Numbered from the stretch's first letter, positions 23,216-32,456 are shown. The stretch is DNA of 45,569 nucleotides from Pseudoselenomonas ruminantium (GCA_015058655.1 SVBX01000026.1:1-45569); one strand, 5' to 3'. Notes: generated by a model not told the origin, from the letters alone. A program made the numbers and translations.

Positions 23216-24654
23216 TGCGTATCTGTCTTTTGGTTGAAGGCTCATATCCATATGTGGTAGGAGGTGTTTCCTCCTGGGTGCAAATGCTGATAACCGGTAT
23301 GCCGGAGCATGAGTTTTTCATTTATTCTGTGGCAGCTGAGGAAAAGGACAGAGGACATTTCAAGTACAAATTTCCATCAAATCTGCAGGGCATACAGGAA
23401 GAGTTCCTGGACGAAATCTTGGCCTTGAAGTCTTATGGCATGGAGGAAAATGTCCTAAATGCTAAGGAATGCCGCGTGCTATATGATTTGGTGGTGGGGA
23501 AGAAACCCATCAATATCAAGGAGTTAGCAGCGATTTTCGGTGATGGCAAGCGATTCAAAGGTCCCTTGGGCATCTTTATGACCAGCGATTTCTTCGATGT
23601 CATTCAGCAGGTTTATGAAGAACAGTACAGCTACCTGCCCTTTACGGATTTCTTTTGGACACTTCGCTCCATGTTGCTGCCGCTTTTCTACCTGCTGCAG
23701 CAGGATTTGCCCCAGGCAGATGTGTATCACAGTGTGGCTACAGGGTACTGCGGGGTTATCGGAGCACTGGCTGCAGAGATCCATCACAAGCCCTTTATCA
23801 TTACGGAGCACGGCATCTATTCCCGGGAGAGAGAAGCTGAGATTATCAAGAGTGACTGGGTAAAGGGGGATTTTAAGTCCGTCTGGATTCAATACTTTTA
23901 TAATCTGGCCAAGCTTTCTTACACCTCCGCCCATAAGGTATACACTCTCTTTGAGCATAATGGTGAGGTAGAGAAGGATTTGGGCTGCGCTCCGGAGAAA
24001 ATCGGTATCGTGCCCAATGGCATCCATTTGGAGCGCTTCCAGGATATTCCGGAGGTGGAGGAGCATGAGGGAACGTTCCGCATAGGGGCAGTGGTGCGAG
24101 TGGTGCCTATCAAGGATGTGGTGACACTTCTCCGAGCTTTCTTTCTGGTACAGCAGGAAATGCCTGACTCCGAGCTCTATGTCATGGGAAATGTGGAGGA
24201 GTCGCCGGAGTATTATGACCTGTGCAAGCAGACGGTGGAGATGTTGCAGATGGAAAATGTACATTTCACGGGTTCTGTGCAGGTGACTGAGTATCTGCCC
24301 AAAATGGACCTCATGGTGCTATCCAGCATCAGTGAGGGTCAACCCTTGGCGGTGCTGGAAGGCCAGGCTGCTCATAGACCCTTTGTCACTACGGATGTGG
24401 GCTGCTGCAGGGAGCTTATATATGGGGCGTCAGATGACAAACTGGGCACGGCAGGGGCAGTAGTGGCACCCATGGATTTTGAGTCCATGTCCCAGGAGAT
24501 CCTGCGGCTGGCCCGGGATTACCCCCTGCGCAGGGAGATGGCCCGCATCGGTTTTGAGCGGGTGCGCAGCATGTATACCTATGAGCAATTTATCGAGAGT
24601 TATCGCAGGATTTACAAGGAAGCCGGGGAGGCAGGAGCAAGATGGCAGGGGTAG
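23215..24654 (+). CDS. pelF: PelF, Pel polysaccharide glycosyltransferase (GT4)
   Basis: PelF is the cytosolic retaining glycosyltransferase that polymerises Pel from UDP-sugars at the inner membrane with PelG. The N-terminus MRICLLVEGSYPYVVGGVSSW is the typical PelF beginning, with the glycine-rich acceptor loop. FIITEHGIYSRERE and PNGIHLERF are conserved GT4 stretches, and SEGQPLAVLE contains the EX7E nucleotide-sugar motif. It has 479 residues, within the usual range. I chose ATG 23215, 8 bases after AAGGAG and overlapping the previous stop. An in-frame start at 23197 lies within the ribosome site region. It overlaps pelG by 13 bases. Confidence 0.95.
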   Translation: MRICLLVEGSYPYVVGGVSSWVQMLITGMPEHEFFIYSVAAEEKDRGHFKYKFPSNLQGIQEEFLDEILALKSYGMEENVLNAKECRVLYDLVVGKKPINIKELAAIFGDGKRFKGPLGIFMTSDFFDVIQQVYEEQYSYLPFTDFFWTLRSMLLPLFYLLQQDLPQADVYHSVATGYCGVIGALAAEIHHKPFIITEHGIYSREREAEIIKSDWVKGDFKSVWIQYFYNLAKLSYTSAHKVYTLFEHNGEVEKDLGCAPEKIGIVPNGIHLERFQDIPEVEEHEGTFRIGAVVRVVPIKDVVTLLRAFFLVQQEMPDSELYVMGNVEESPEYYDLCKQTVEMLQMENVHFTGSVQVTEYLPKMDLMVLSSISEGQPLAVLEGQAAHRPFVTTDVGCCRELIYGASDDKLGTAGAVVAPMDFESMSQEILRLARDYPLRREMARIGFERVRSMYTYEQFIESYRRIYKEAGEAGARWQG

Positions 24655-26123
24655 GATTTGAGCTGAGAAAACTTTTCCGGGCACATACCATGACAGGACA
24701 TGTGAAGGCTTACTCGTACTCGGCCATCATCACAGCCGGTCCCTTTGCCCTGATGACAGGCATGGTGCTGGCTGTGCAGCTGCTCTTTGCCTATTATGGC
24801 ATTGAAGAGGAAGCCGGGCAGATTTTTGTGGGAGCAGTGGTTTATGCCTTTGTCTTTTCCCAGGTGCTGTCCAGTGGCTTTACTATGGTACTCACAAGGT
24901 ACCTGGCTGACTGCCTTTCTGTACAGCACTATGAGGATGTGACAGCCTCATTCTTCGGTATGGGAGCTATCCTGACATTGCTGGGGGCTGGGGCCTCTGC
25001 AGTTTTTTTCTGGGACAAGCCCTTGGATTTTTTGACCAAATGCCTTTCTTACCTTTTCTTTGCTCTTTTGTTGCTGGCCTGGGCAGAAAGTGTCTACCTG
25101 TCGGCTGTGAAGAAATTCAAGGGGCTGCTCTTAAGCTATTTGGCAGGGGTGCTTCTGGCCATTTCCTTGGCCTGGGTGTTCCTGGCCTGGGAAATCTTGC
25201 CTGCCGAGCAGAGTGGGCTCCTGGCAGTGGATGTGGGCATGACTTTGGTGGTGCTGCTATTTTTACTGCACATTGTCGATTATTTCGGGTTGTCGCCGGA
25301 AGGACAGAATTTTGCTTTTTTGCCATACCTTGAGAGACATTGGCGGCTTTTTCTCATTTCTCTTGGTTATATGCTAGGGGTATTTTTGCCTAATATCATC
25401 ATCTGGCAGGGACCTTGGAGCACGGTGGCGGGGGGGACCTTCAGATTTGCTCCCGTGTATGATGTGGTGACTTTCTTTGCCTTTATTTCCGTACTGCCGT
25501 TGATGATGCTTTTCGTGGTCTCAGTGGAGACGGCTTTTTATGAAAGGTATAATGTGTATTTCACCCACATTACCAAGAAGGGGAATTTCAAGGAAATTGA
25601 TGATGCCAGGAAGGATCTTTTGCACACATTGTGGTTCGAGATAAGGCACATAGTGGAGTTTCAGCTGGTGTTCACCTTGATTTTCCTGGTGCTGGGCAAC
25701 TATGTCCTCAGCAATGCAGGCATTACCTATGCCCAGGTGAATATGTACAATGTGATACTCTTTGGTGCTTTTTTCACAGGACTTCTGCAGCTGATTTACA
25801 TCCTTATGGTGTATTTCGACTATCAGAAGGATGTGCTGAGGATTGCCGCCTGCTTTTGTCTGAGCAATCTCATCCTGGGGCTCATGGGTTTGTGGTGGCT
25901 GGGGCCGGATAGCTACGGCTTCACCTTCTTTCTGGCAGGAGCCATCAGCTTTGCCTTTGGTTTTTGGCGGCTCAGTCATTTCAGTCAGCGGATCAATTAT
26001 TTTGTCTTCTGCTCCCAGCCTATGTTTTATCAGCCGGTGCAGGGGCCTCTGACGAAACTGACTCTATGGCTTTATAAGGAGAAATATGTGGAACTGGAGC
26101 TTTTGGGAGGTGAGCGGAAATGA
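24642..26123 (+). CDS. pelG: PelG, Pel polysaccharide membrane transporter
   Basis: PelG is a 12-helix inner-membrane protein of the MOP flippase-like group that works with PelF to move the growing chain across the inner membrane. The start MAGVGFELRKLF is the conserved PelG beginning, followed by AYSYSAIITAGPFALM. About 12 hydrophobic segments are spread over 493 residues, ending in a short basic tail. ATG 24642 follows CAGGAG and lies inside the end of pelF. The gene shares ATGA with the next one, so the outer-membrane protein is translationally coupled to it. Confidence 0.95.
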   Translation: MAGVGFELRKLFRAHTMTGHVKAYSYSAIITAGPFALMTGMVLAVQLLFAYYGIEEEAGQIFVGAVVYAFVFSQVLSSGFTMVLTRYLADCLSVQHYEDVTASFFGMGAILTLLGAGASAVFFWDKPLDFLTKCLSYLFFALLLLAWAESVYLSAVKKFKGLLLSYLAGVLLAISLAWVFLAWEILPAEQSGLLAVDVGMTLVVLLFLLHIVDYFGLSPEGQNFAFLPYLERHWRLFLISLGYMLGVFLPNIIIWQGPWSTVAGGTFRFAPVYDVVTFFAFISVLPLMMLFVVSVETAFYERYNVYFTHITKKGNFKEIDDARKDLLHTLWFEIRHIVEFQLVFTLIFLVLGNYVLSNAGITYAQVNMYNVILFGAFFTGLLQLIYILMVYFDYQKDVLRIAACFCLSNLILGLMGLWWLGPDSYGFTFFLAGAISFAFGFWRLSHFSQRINYFVFCSQPMFYQPVQGPLTKLTLWLYKEKYVELELLGGERK

Positions 26124-28327
26124 GGATGAGCAGGAAAAGGCGCAGGCGTTTTGAGAAAGATGCTGAACCTGCAGAAACAGCAGAATGCCCCGCATCTTCT
26201 TTCCGTATGACCAGGAAACGGCTCAGGAAATGGCGGGGAAGCCGGAGTAACATGTCTGCTTTGCCGGCATCCTTGAATTCCCTCGTCACCTTCCGCATGA
26301 CCAGAAAGAGGCTGCGGCAGAGACGGGAGGCCGGAAAGCCGTCGGTGGCAGGGGCCATGTCTATAAGCTTGCTCTTTGCAACTTCCGGGCTGGGAGAAGC
26401 GTCCTCACTTTCTACCCTGCACGAGGTACCTTCAGAGTTCCAGGCTCTGCGCAATGCCAGAGAGAAGATTATCAATTACAGGGACGCAGAGCGCAGTTTG
26501 AGGAATGCCGGGGAAAACCTGAGAGCAGCGAAGCAGGGGCTGGAAAATGCCAGGCAGGATAGAGAAGCTGCCAATGAAGGCCTGCTGCAAGCCAGGCTTA
26601 ATCTGGCGGCTGCCAAGGCTAACCTGGAAAATATAAGGACAAGCCTTGTAGCAGCGCAGGCAGAAAGTGAGCAACGCACCTGGCTGGCCCTGGCCAGCCA
26701 GCAGGCAGTGGCAGAATACCAGCCTGGCATTTATGCCCAGGAAGCCTCCGTGGAGCAGCTGGCGGCTGAGGAAGCCAGTCTGGCAGGAGAGTATGCAGGC
26801 AAATATGAGTCAGCAGCAGGTCAGGTGGATGAGCTGGCTGAACGCATAGAGAAAGCATGGGAAAGTGTGGACTGGCAACAGAACCGCATCGCAGAAGTCC
26901 AAGCTTTGTTAGCAGGTGGGGAAGCTGTGGCTCCGGATAGCAGCGCAGCAGAGTCCTACACAAGTCGTCTGGAGGAAATAAGTGATGAGTTGGAAAGGGA
27001 AAATTCATTCCTTGACGAAATGTATGCCTATTTAGAAGAATTGCAAGCTGCTCAGGAGCAGGCTGAAGAGGCAGAAGAAGCGGCTCGCGAGCTGGTAAGA
27101 GAACTCACAGAGCAGCAGGTTGAAGCCGAGACAGACTTGGCGCAAAGTCAGCAGGACTTGATGGAAACGGAAAAATGGCAGGCTGAGGCAGAAAAATCCA
27201 ATACCCAGGCAGAGAAGGAGCTGGAGGTGGCTGATCGGGACCTGCAGAAGGCAAGCTATGACTTTGAGCATCTTGGGGAGGGCAGTTCTTTCCAAAGCAG
27301 TTTGGAATACTATAGCTGGAAAGGGGCTCAGCACGGCCATCAATTAGTTTTAGGCCAGGAATTTTATAGCAGCAAGAAGAAGTATGATTTCAGCGTTGGC
27401 TTTGGCTATGTGATATCCAGTTCTGGACATCAGGATGGCAATGGCCAGGTGTCGGGCATGACAGATACCCAACTGGCTGTAACCTTGAAAAATGACCACA
27501 AAGTAAATGATGTGCATTACCATCTGGGTATAAATGTGCCCACGGGCAAAGAAGCTCATGTAAACGCTCAGATTACTGAGGGATTGGCTAAATATACATC
27601 TTTTAATAACGGCTTTATCTTTACTCCGGCAGTGGAAGTAATACATCATTTTAACGAAAAAGAAAGTATCAGCGGCAAGCTAAGCTACTCCTTCAGGGGA
27701 CATTACAATGTCAAGAATACAGATAGTGACGGCCGTCAGATAAGGGAAAGAATCAGTCCCGGCGATCAGCTTACACCGGAGATTGCTTATCTCTATGCAG
27801 GTGAGAAAGATCAATATACCATCAAGGGGGGCTTCGTGCATAATGGCAGCACCTCTCAGTATGGCACAAGTACATCAGAGTATCGTGATGGGAATAGTGT
27901 CTGGCTTAGATGGTTCTACAATCATAATGTGAATCCCTGGGATTCATTGCAAGTTTATGCCTCTTACAGCCATGAAGGGAAAGCCTCTTTTTATGACCAG
28001 AGCTATCGTCCTTACAATGATAGTTTGAGCTGGCATGAGTTCGGCTTAGGATGGAGGCACAAATGGAATGGTGGGCAGTATCTGCAGCTGACCCTTAACT
28101 ATCAGAAGGCCAATGGAAACCTCTATCGTTACAGTACCCGCGGAAATGAGCGAGAGGAAAACTATCTCTTTTCGCCTCGCAGAGTTTCTGTTGCCTTGAT
28201 CTATGGGCAAAAACTGAGAGAACACGAGGAATTGGAGCTTCGTTTGGAGCGCTATGTTCTCACCGAAAGAAATCACCGTGGTTACAATGGCTGGGGAATG
28301 GCTCTTATGTATAATTATTCTTTCTGA
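26120..28327 (+). CDS. Coiled-coil outer-membrane beta-barrel protein, candidate Pel exporter
   Basis: I do not recognise a named family. The 735 residues divide into three parts. Residues 1 to about 95 are an unusually long basic leader with repeated RMTRKRLR-like units (residues 2, 29 and 59 on), then a hydrophobic stretch VAGAMSISLLFATSGLG that could be a signal peptide cut after GEA. Residues about 110-385 are an uninterrupted coiled coil rich in Ala, Glu and Gln. Residues about 387-735 alternate hydrophobic and polar residues with many aromatics, like a beta-barrel, and end in MALMYNYSF with the terminal Phe that marks outer-membrane proteins. There is no SLH domain, so it is not OmpM. 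It overlaps pelG by ATGA, with GGGAGGTG upstream, and precedes the Pel hydrolase gene. Pseudomonas PelB has a TPR superhelix plus a barrel, and this protein could fill that role. That role is inference. Confidence 0.85.
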   Translation: MRMSRKRRRRFEKDAEPAETAECPASSFRMTRKRLRKWRGSRSNMSALPASLNSLVTFRMTRKRLRQRREAGKPSVAGAMSISLLFATSGLGEASSLSTLHEVPSEFQALRNAREKIINYRDAERSLRNAGENLRAAKQGLENARQDREAANEGLLQARLNLAAAKANLENIRTSLVAAQAESEQRTWLALASQQAVAEYQPGIYAQEASVEQLAAEEASLAGEYAGKYESAAGQVDELAERIEKAWESVDWQQNRIAEVQALLAGGEAVAPDSSAAESYTSRLEEISDELERENSFLDEMYAYLEELQAAQEQAEEAEEAARELVRELTEQQVEAETDLAQSQQDLMETEKWQAEAEKSNTQAEKELEVADRDLQKASYDFEHLGEGSSFQSSLEYYSWKGAQHGHQLVLGQEFYSSKKKYDFSVGFGYVISSSGHQDGNGQVSGMTDTQLAVTLKNDHKVNDVHYHLGINVPTGKEAHVNAQITEGLAKYTSFNNGFIFTPAVEVIHHFNEKESISGKLSYSFRGHYNVKNTDSDGRQIRERISPGDQLTPEIAYLYAGEKDQYTIKGGFVHNGSTSQYGTSTSEYRDGNSVWLRWFYNHNVNPWDSLQVYASYSHEGKASFYDQSYRPYNDSLSWHEFGLGWRHKWNGGQYLQLTLNYQKANGNLYRYSTRGNEREENYLFSPRRVSVALIYGQKLREHEELELRLERYVLTERNHRGYNGWGMALMYNYSF

Positions 28328-28330
28328 ATT

Positions 28331-29344
28331 GTGAGGAAAAAATTCATGGGCATTTTCAAGATAATTGCAACTGGCCTGGCTCTTTGTATGGGGATTTCTG
28401 TGGTCACGAAGGCAGAGCCAGCAGTGAACTATCCCAAGACCATGGTGGATCTTATCTGCAATCTGAAAAGCTACGCAGAAGAAAAAAGCCCCGGATTTGG
28501 ATTTGTGGGAAATGGCGGGGCAGGACTCTTTCTGGAGCAGGATGGCAATACTGGCGAGAATGTGGGGCGGCTCTTGCAGGCTCTGGACGGCACTATGACG
28601 GAATCTGTTTATTTCCGTTGGGATGTGGAGCAGGGAAGGGCAGTGAGGACTGAAAGGGAAGATACTGATTACTTCCATCAGGCCTTGGCTCCTGCCAGGA
28701 CAGCAGGCTTGTCAGTACTTAGCCTTGATTATGTTGATTCGGAGGATATGGCTCAAGAGTCATATCGGAAAAACCAGGAAAAGGGCTATATCGGATGGGC
28801 CTCTTTTCGCAGGGAGTTGGATGCTCTGCCTGAGGACAAGCCCAGCAAGGTAAATTGCAATGATGTTACAAAGCTTTCCCAAGTACAGAACTATCTGGTA
28901 TTGTTAAATCCTAGTAAATTTGGATCTAAGGAGAGGTATTTGAAGGCGTTGAGGGGTACGGACTATGACCTTTTGATTGTTGACCTCTTCTATGAAGAAA
29001 GTCCTCTCACGACAGAAGACATAGCTGCTCTTAGGAAAAAGGCAAACGGAGGCAGGAGGCTTGTCTATGCTTACATGAGTGTAGGAGAGGCAGAGACTTA
29101 TCGTTATTACTGGCAGCCTCAGTGGAATGACAATCCACCGGATTGGCTCTCAGAGGCGAATCCAGATTGGGATAATAACTTCAAGGTTAAGTACTGGAGG
29201 CCGGAGTGGCATAAAATACTTTACGGATCTGAGCATGCCTATCTTGACAAGATTATGTCAGCTGGTTTTGACGGTGCCTTCCTGGATGTAGTTGATGCTT
29301 ATTATTACTATGTGGCAAGAGAAGCAGAAGTCCAAGGCCGTTGA
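28331..29344 (+). CDS. PelA hydrolase part, secreted glycoside hydrolase (GH114/GH166-like)
   Basis: This 337-residue protein has a signal peptide (RKKF, hydrophobic IIATGLALCMGISVV, cleavage probably after TKA). The C-terminal two thirds match the TIM-barrel hydrolase fold of the PelA N-terminal domain: LLIVDLFYEES, VYAYMSVGEAETYRYYW with the likely catalytic Glu, and AGFDGAFLDVVDAYYYY with the acidic end-of-strand residues. It would trim or process the Pel polymer in the periplasm. In Pseudomonas this domain is fused to the deacetylase; here the two are split and lie five genes apart. The start is uncertain. GTG 28331 gives the best signal peptide but lacks a clear ribosome site, while ATG 28346 has GAGGA upstream but a short n-region. 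Confidence 0.85.
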   Translation: MRKKFMGIFKIIATGLALCMGISVVTKAEPAVNYPKTMVDLICNLKSYAEEKSPGFGFVGNGGAGLFLEQDGNTGENVGRLLQALDGTMTESVYFRWDVEQGRAVRTEREDTDYFHQALAPARTAGLSVLSLDYVDSEDMAQESYRKNQEKGYIGWASFRRELDALPEDKPSKVNCNDVTKLSQVQNYLVLLNPSKFGSKERYLKALRGTDYDLLIVDLFYEESPLTTEDIAALRKKANGGRRLVYAYMSVGEAETYRYYWQPQWNDNPPDWLSEANPDWDNNFKVKYWRPEWHKILYGSEHAYLDKIMSAGFDGAFLDVVDAYYYYVAREAEVQGR

Positions 29345-29381
29345 TTTTGTTGCAGCAGTGGTTGCAGGGAGGTTTATAGCT

Positions 29382-30854
29382 ATGGAGTGGAGAGTTTACA
29401 ATCGGTCTGTTGTGTTTTTGCTCATCACTGCTGTTCAGGAAATCTTTCATGGGGCTGAAGTGGTGGTGCAGTTCACTGCCAATAAAGGCCTGTTTTGTGA
29501 GATCAATTACCTGCCCGTAAGCCTTGATGAACAGGCTGTGTCAGCCATTGAGGCAAGAATGCGCAAAATTGTATCAGAGAATCGGCCCTTGGTAAAAAAA
29601 TCCCTGCCCAGACAGGAGGCAGTGCAGCTTTTCAAGAAAAGTGGGCAGATAGAGAAAGCTAATTTGATTGCAGCGCTGCAGAGGGAAACGGTGAGCGTTT
29701 ATAGCTGTGGCAGTTACTATGACTATCTTTACGGAGATTTGCTGCCTTCCACAGGCGAGTTGGGTCTATTTGAGCTGGATTATGAGCCTCCGGGAATATT
29801 ATTGCGGATGCCCAATCAATACACTTATGAGCGAAGGAAAGTGCCGTGCAGGGTGCCTCAGCCCAAATTTCACCATATCCTTTCCGAGGCTAAGAATTGG
29901 GCTAAAATCTTGCGTTGCCGGTATGTGACTGATTTGAATCGTATAAACCGTCAGGGAAATATCGGGGAAGTGATTCGTGTTTCTGAGGCTCTGCAGGAAA
30001 AGACCATAGCAGGTGTTGCTGATCATATTGCGGAACACAGGGAAAGCCTAAGGCTCATTCTCATTGCTGGTCCATCATCTTCTGGAAAGACATCTTTTGC
30101 ACAAAGATTGCGGGTACAGCTCTTGGTCAATGGGCTAGAGCCGGTGTCAATTTCTTTGGACGATTATTTCAAGAATCGCAAAGACACACCAAAGAATGAA
30201 AAAGGTGAGTATGATTATGAGCGTCTGGATGCACTGGACACGGATCTTTTCAATGAACAAATGGTGGCTTTATTGAAAGGAGAGACGGTAGATCTGCCTC
30301 GCTATAATTTCCTGACAGGGCTCAGCGAAAGGGGCAGGGGGCGTCATCTGTTGGTAGGGCACAATCAGCCCATTATCGTAGAAGGCATACATGGCCTTAA
30401 TGAAAAGCTCACCGAATTAGTGCCGCGGCAGTGCAAATTCAAAATATACATAAGTGCTTTGACTCAGCTGAATATAGATGCCCACAATCGTATTCCCACG
30501 ACCAGTGCCAGATTGCTGCGCAGGTTGGTAAGGGATTATCAGTTCAGAGGAGCGCATGCTCTCAAAACACTGCATCAATGGCAGTCGGTGCGGGATGGGG
30601 AGGAGAAATATCTTTTTCCTTTTCAAGAGGAAGCGGATTTTATGTTCAACTCGGCACTTATTTATGAACTGGGTATATTGAAGCGTTATGCCGAGCCGTT
30701 GCTTGAGACTGTTTCTCCCGATGTGCCGGAGTATGAGATGGCGCATTATTTGTTGGATTTTTGCCAGTATTTTATGCCTATAACTGCCGAAGATGAGGTG
30801 CCTAATAATTCTATACTGAGAGAGTTCATAGGAAAGTCTGTTTTTTTCAAGTGA
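29382..30854 (+). CDS. Nucleoside (uridine) kinase, long form lacking the TGS domain
   Basis: This is a P-loop phosphotransferase of the uridine kinase/phosphoribulokinase group, expected to phosphorylate a nucleoside with ATP or GTP. Walker A GPSSSGKT begins at residue 230, followed by SISLDDYFKNR and the PRYNFLTG and PIIVEGIHGLNE signatures. Residues about 10-130 resemble the second additional domain of threonyl-tRNA synthetase that precedes the kinase in this family. The N-terminal TGS domain of the full-length family (about 550 aa) is missing; the protein has 490 residues. I chose ATG 29382, 9 bases after AGGGAGG. A longer frame from 29292 runs back into the hydrolase gene. It is 37 bases downstream of the Pel hydrolase and probably in the same transcript. 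Confidence 0.85.
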   Translation: MEWRVYNRSVVFLLITAVQEIFHGAEVVVQFTANKGLFCEINYLPVSLDEQAVSAIEARMRKIVSENRPLVKKSLPRQEAVQLFKKSGQIEKANLIAALQRETVSVYSCGSYYDYLYGDLLPSTGELGLFELDYEPPGILLRMPNQYTYERRKVPCRVPQPKFHHILSEAKNWAKILRCRYVTDLNRINRQGNIGEVIRVSEALQEKTIAGVADHIAEHRESLRLILIAGPSSSGKTSFAQRLRVQLLVNGLEPVSISLDDYFKNRKDTPKNEKGEYDYERLDALDTDLFNEQMVALLKGETVDLPRYNFLTGLSERGRGRHLLVGHNQPIIVEGIHGLNEKLTELVPRQCKFKIYISALTQLNIDAHNRIPTTSARLLRRLVRDYQFRGAHALKTLHQWQSVRDGEEKYLFPFQEEADFMFNSALIYELGILKRYAEPLLETVSPDVPEYEMAHYLLDFCQYFMPITAEDEVPNNSILREFIGKSVFFK

Positions 30855-30928
30855 TGATGTTTGCACAGGCAGAAGATTTTATGTTAAACTGACATTAATG
30901 GCAAATAGTGAGGTGCTTCGCATAAGCT

Positions 30929-31678
30929 ATGATTGAAATAAAATCCTTGGTAAAAAAATTCCCTCATAAGAACAAGCAGGGGCAGGAAACATACAAGATT
31001 GCAGTTGAAGGCCTCTCCCTCTCCATTGGAGAGGGGGAGGTTTTTGGCCTTTTGGGACCAAATGGTGCTGGCAAGACTACCACTATTCGTATGCTTACAA
31101 TGCAGACCAAGGCTACCTCCGGTAGCATTTTCTACAACGGCATGGAGTTGGAGAGCCATGAATTGGAGTTGAAAAGCTTGATTGGCGTCGTGCCACAGCA
31201 TGTGAATTTTGATCAGGATTTGACTGTGGAAGAAAACATGGAACTGCATGCCAGGCTCCACCATATACCTGCGGCTGATAGGAAATGCCGCATAGATGAG
31301 CTGTTGGCTTATGTAGAACTTTCAGAGGTGGTCAATGACGGAGTGAGGAGACTCTCTGGAGGGATGAAGCGTCGATTGCTGATAGCCAGAGCTTTGCTGC
31401 ACAAGCCGCGCATCCTTTTTATGGATGAACCAACGGTGGCCCTTGACCCGCAGGTAAGAAGGAAAATATGGGATTTGGTGCGGCAACTGGCCGTGGGAGG
31501 TGTGACTGTTTTTCTCACCACGCATTATATCGAAGAGGCGGAGGCGCTTTGTGACAGGGTAGCTATTCTGAATAAGGGAAAGCTGGTGGCAGTTGACAGC
31601 CCTGCCCATTTGCGGGATAATTTCCAGGAAGCTAATCTGGAGGAAGTGTTTCTTAAACTGACCGAGGAAAAAGCCTGA
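30929..31678 (+). CDS. ABC transporter ATP-binding protein (DrrA/ABC-2 type)
   Basis: This ATPase powers the membrane protein encoded next. Walker A GPNGAGKTT, Q-loop VVPQHVNFD, signature RLSGGMKRRLL, Walker B ILFMDEPTVALD and the H-loop TTHYIEEAEALCD are all intact over 249 residues. The MTMQTKATSGSIFYNG region and the close ABC-2 partner fit the drug/lipid/polysaccharide exporter group. ATG 30929 has GAGGTG about 14 bases upstream, which is far, so initiation may be weak. It follows the pel genes by 75 bases after the kinase, with no terminator between. Its substrate is unknown, and a link to envelope building is only positional. Confidence 0.9.
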   Translation: MIEIKSLVKKFPHKNKQGQETYKIAVEGLSLSIGEGEVFGLLGPNGAGKTTTIRMLTMQTKATSGSIFYNGMELESHELELKSLIGVVPQHVNFDQDLTVEENMELHARLHHIPAADRKCRIDELLAYVELSEVVNDGVRRLSGGMKRRLLIARALLHKPRILFMDEPTVALDPQVRRKIWDLVRQLAVGGVTVFLTTHYIEEAEALCDRVAILNKGKLVAVDSPAHLRDNFQEANLEEVFLKLTEEKA

Positions 31679-31692
31679 GAGGGGGCAGCACG

Positions 31693-32439
31693 ATGCGACA
31701 AGTACTGTATGATATAAGTACCGTGTTCTGGCGTGATTGGCTGGTACTGAAAAGGCGTATGGTGAAGTTCATCCTCTCCCGCATGGTGGCGCCCCTCCTT
31801 TATCTGGTGGCATTTGGCTGGGGACTGGGGCGGAGCATTCAGGTGGAGAGCGGCAGTTATCTGGATTTCCTGGTGCCGGGTATTCTGGCCTTGAATTCGA
31901 TGAATATCAGCTTCAACAGTATCACGCCTGTACACGCTGAACGAGTCTACCACAAGAGCTTGGAAGAATACATTCTTGCCCCCATATGGCCGGAGGCCTT
32001 TGTCATTGGCAAGGTATTGGCTTCTGTCCTGCGGGGGCTGATTTCTTCTGCTATTATTTTCCTGCTGGCAGGGGCTTTTGGAGCTCATATGAATCTGTCA
32101 CCACTGTTTTTGCTGGTGCTGGTGCTGAACTGTGCTATTTTCGCGGAAATTGGTTTTCTGGCAGCCATGAAACTAAGCACCTATGAGGCCATGGCTCAGG
32201 TGAATACTTATATACTTTTGCCCATGTCCTTCCTGTGTGGTACCTTTTTCAAGACTGCTGCCTTGCCTGAGGGCATCCGCTTTGTTATTGAGCTTTTGCC
32301 ATTGACTCACACCAGTTGCTTGTTAAGGGCTTTGGCGTTGGGAGAGGCTCTGCCGTATGTTTCATTGCTTGTACTGACAGCTTATGCGTTGGTTTGTTTC
32401 TGGCTAGGACGAAGGGCTTTCAGACAGCTTACACTCTGA
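31693..32439 (+). CDS. ABC-2 type transporter permease
   Basis: This 248-residue inner-membrane protein has about six hydrophobic segments, and it carries the ABC-2 hallmark near the C-terminus (LLPLTHTSCLLRAL). The stretch FLVPGILALNSMN is typical of ABC-2 permeases of the DrrB/NodJ group. ATG 31693 follows GAGGGGGC by about 7 bases and is 14 bases after the ATPase stop. With the preceding gene it forms a two-component exporter. Substrate unknown. Confidence 0.9.
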   Translation: MRQVLYDISTVFWRDWLVLKRRMVKFILSRMVAPLLYLVAFGWGLGRSIQVESGSYLDFLVPGILALNSMNISFNSITPVHAERVYHKSLEEYILAPIWPEAFVIGKVLASVLRGLISSAIIFLLAGAFGAHMNLSPLFLLVLVLNCAIFAEIGFLAAMKLSTYEAMAQVNTYILLPMSFLCGTFFKTAALPEGIRFVIELLPLTHTSCLLRALALGEALPYVSLLVLTAYALVCFWLGRRAFRQLTL

Positions 32440-32456
32440 TTTTGAAAGGAAAGAAA

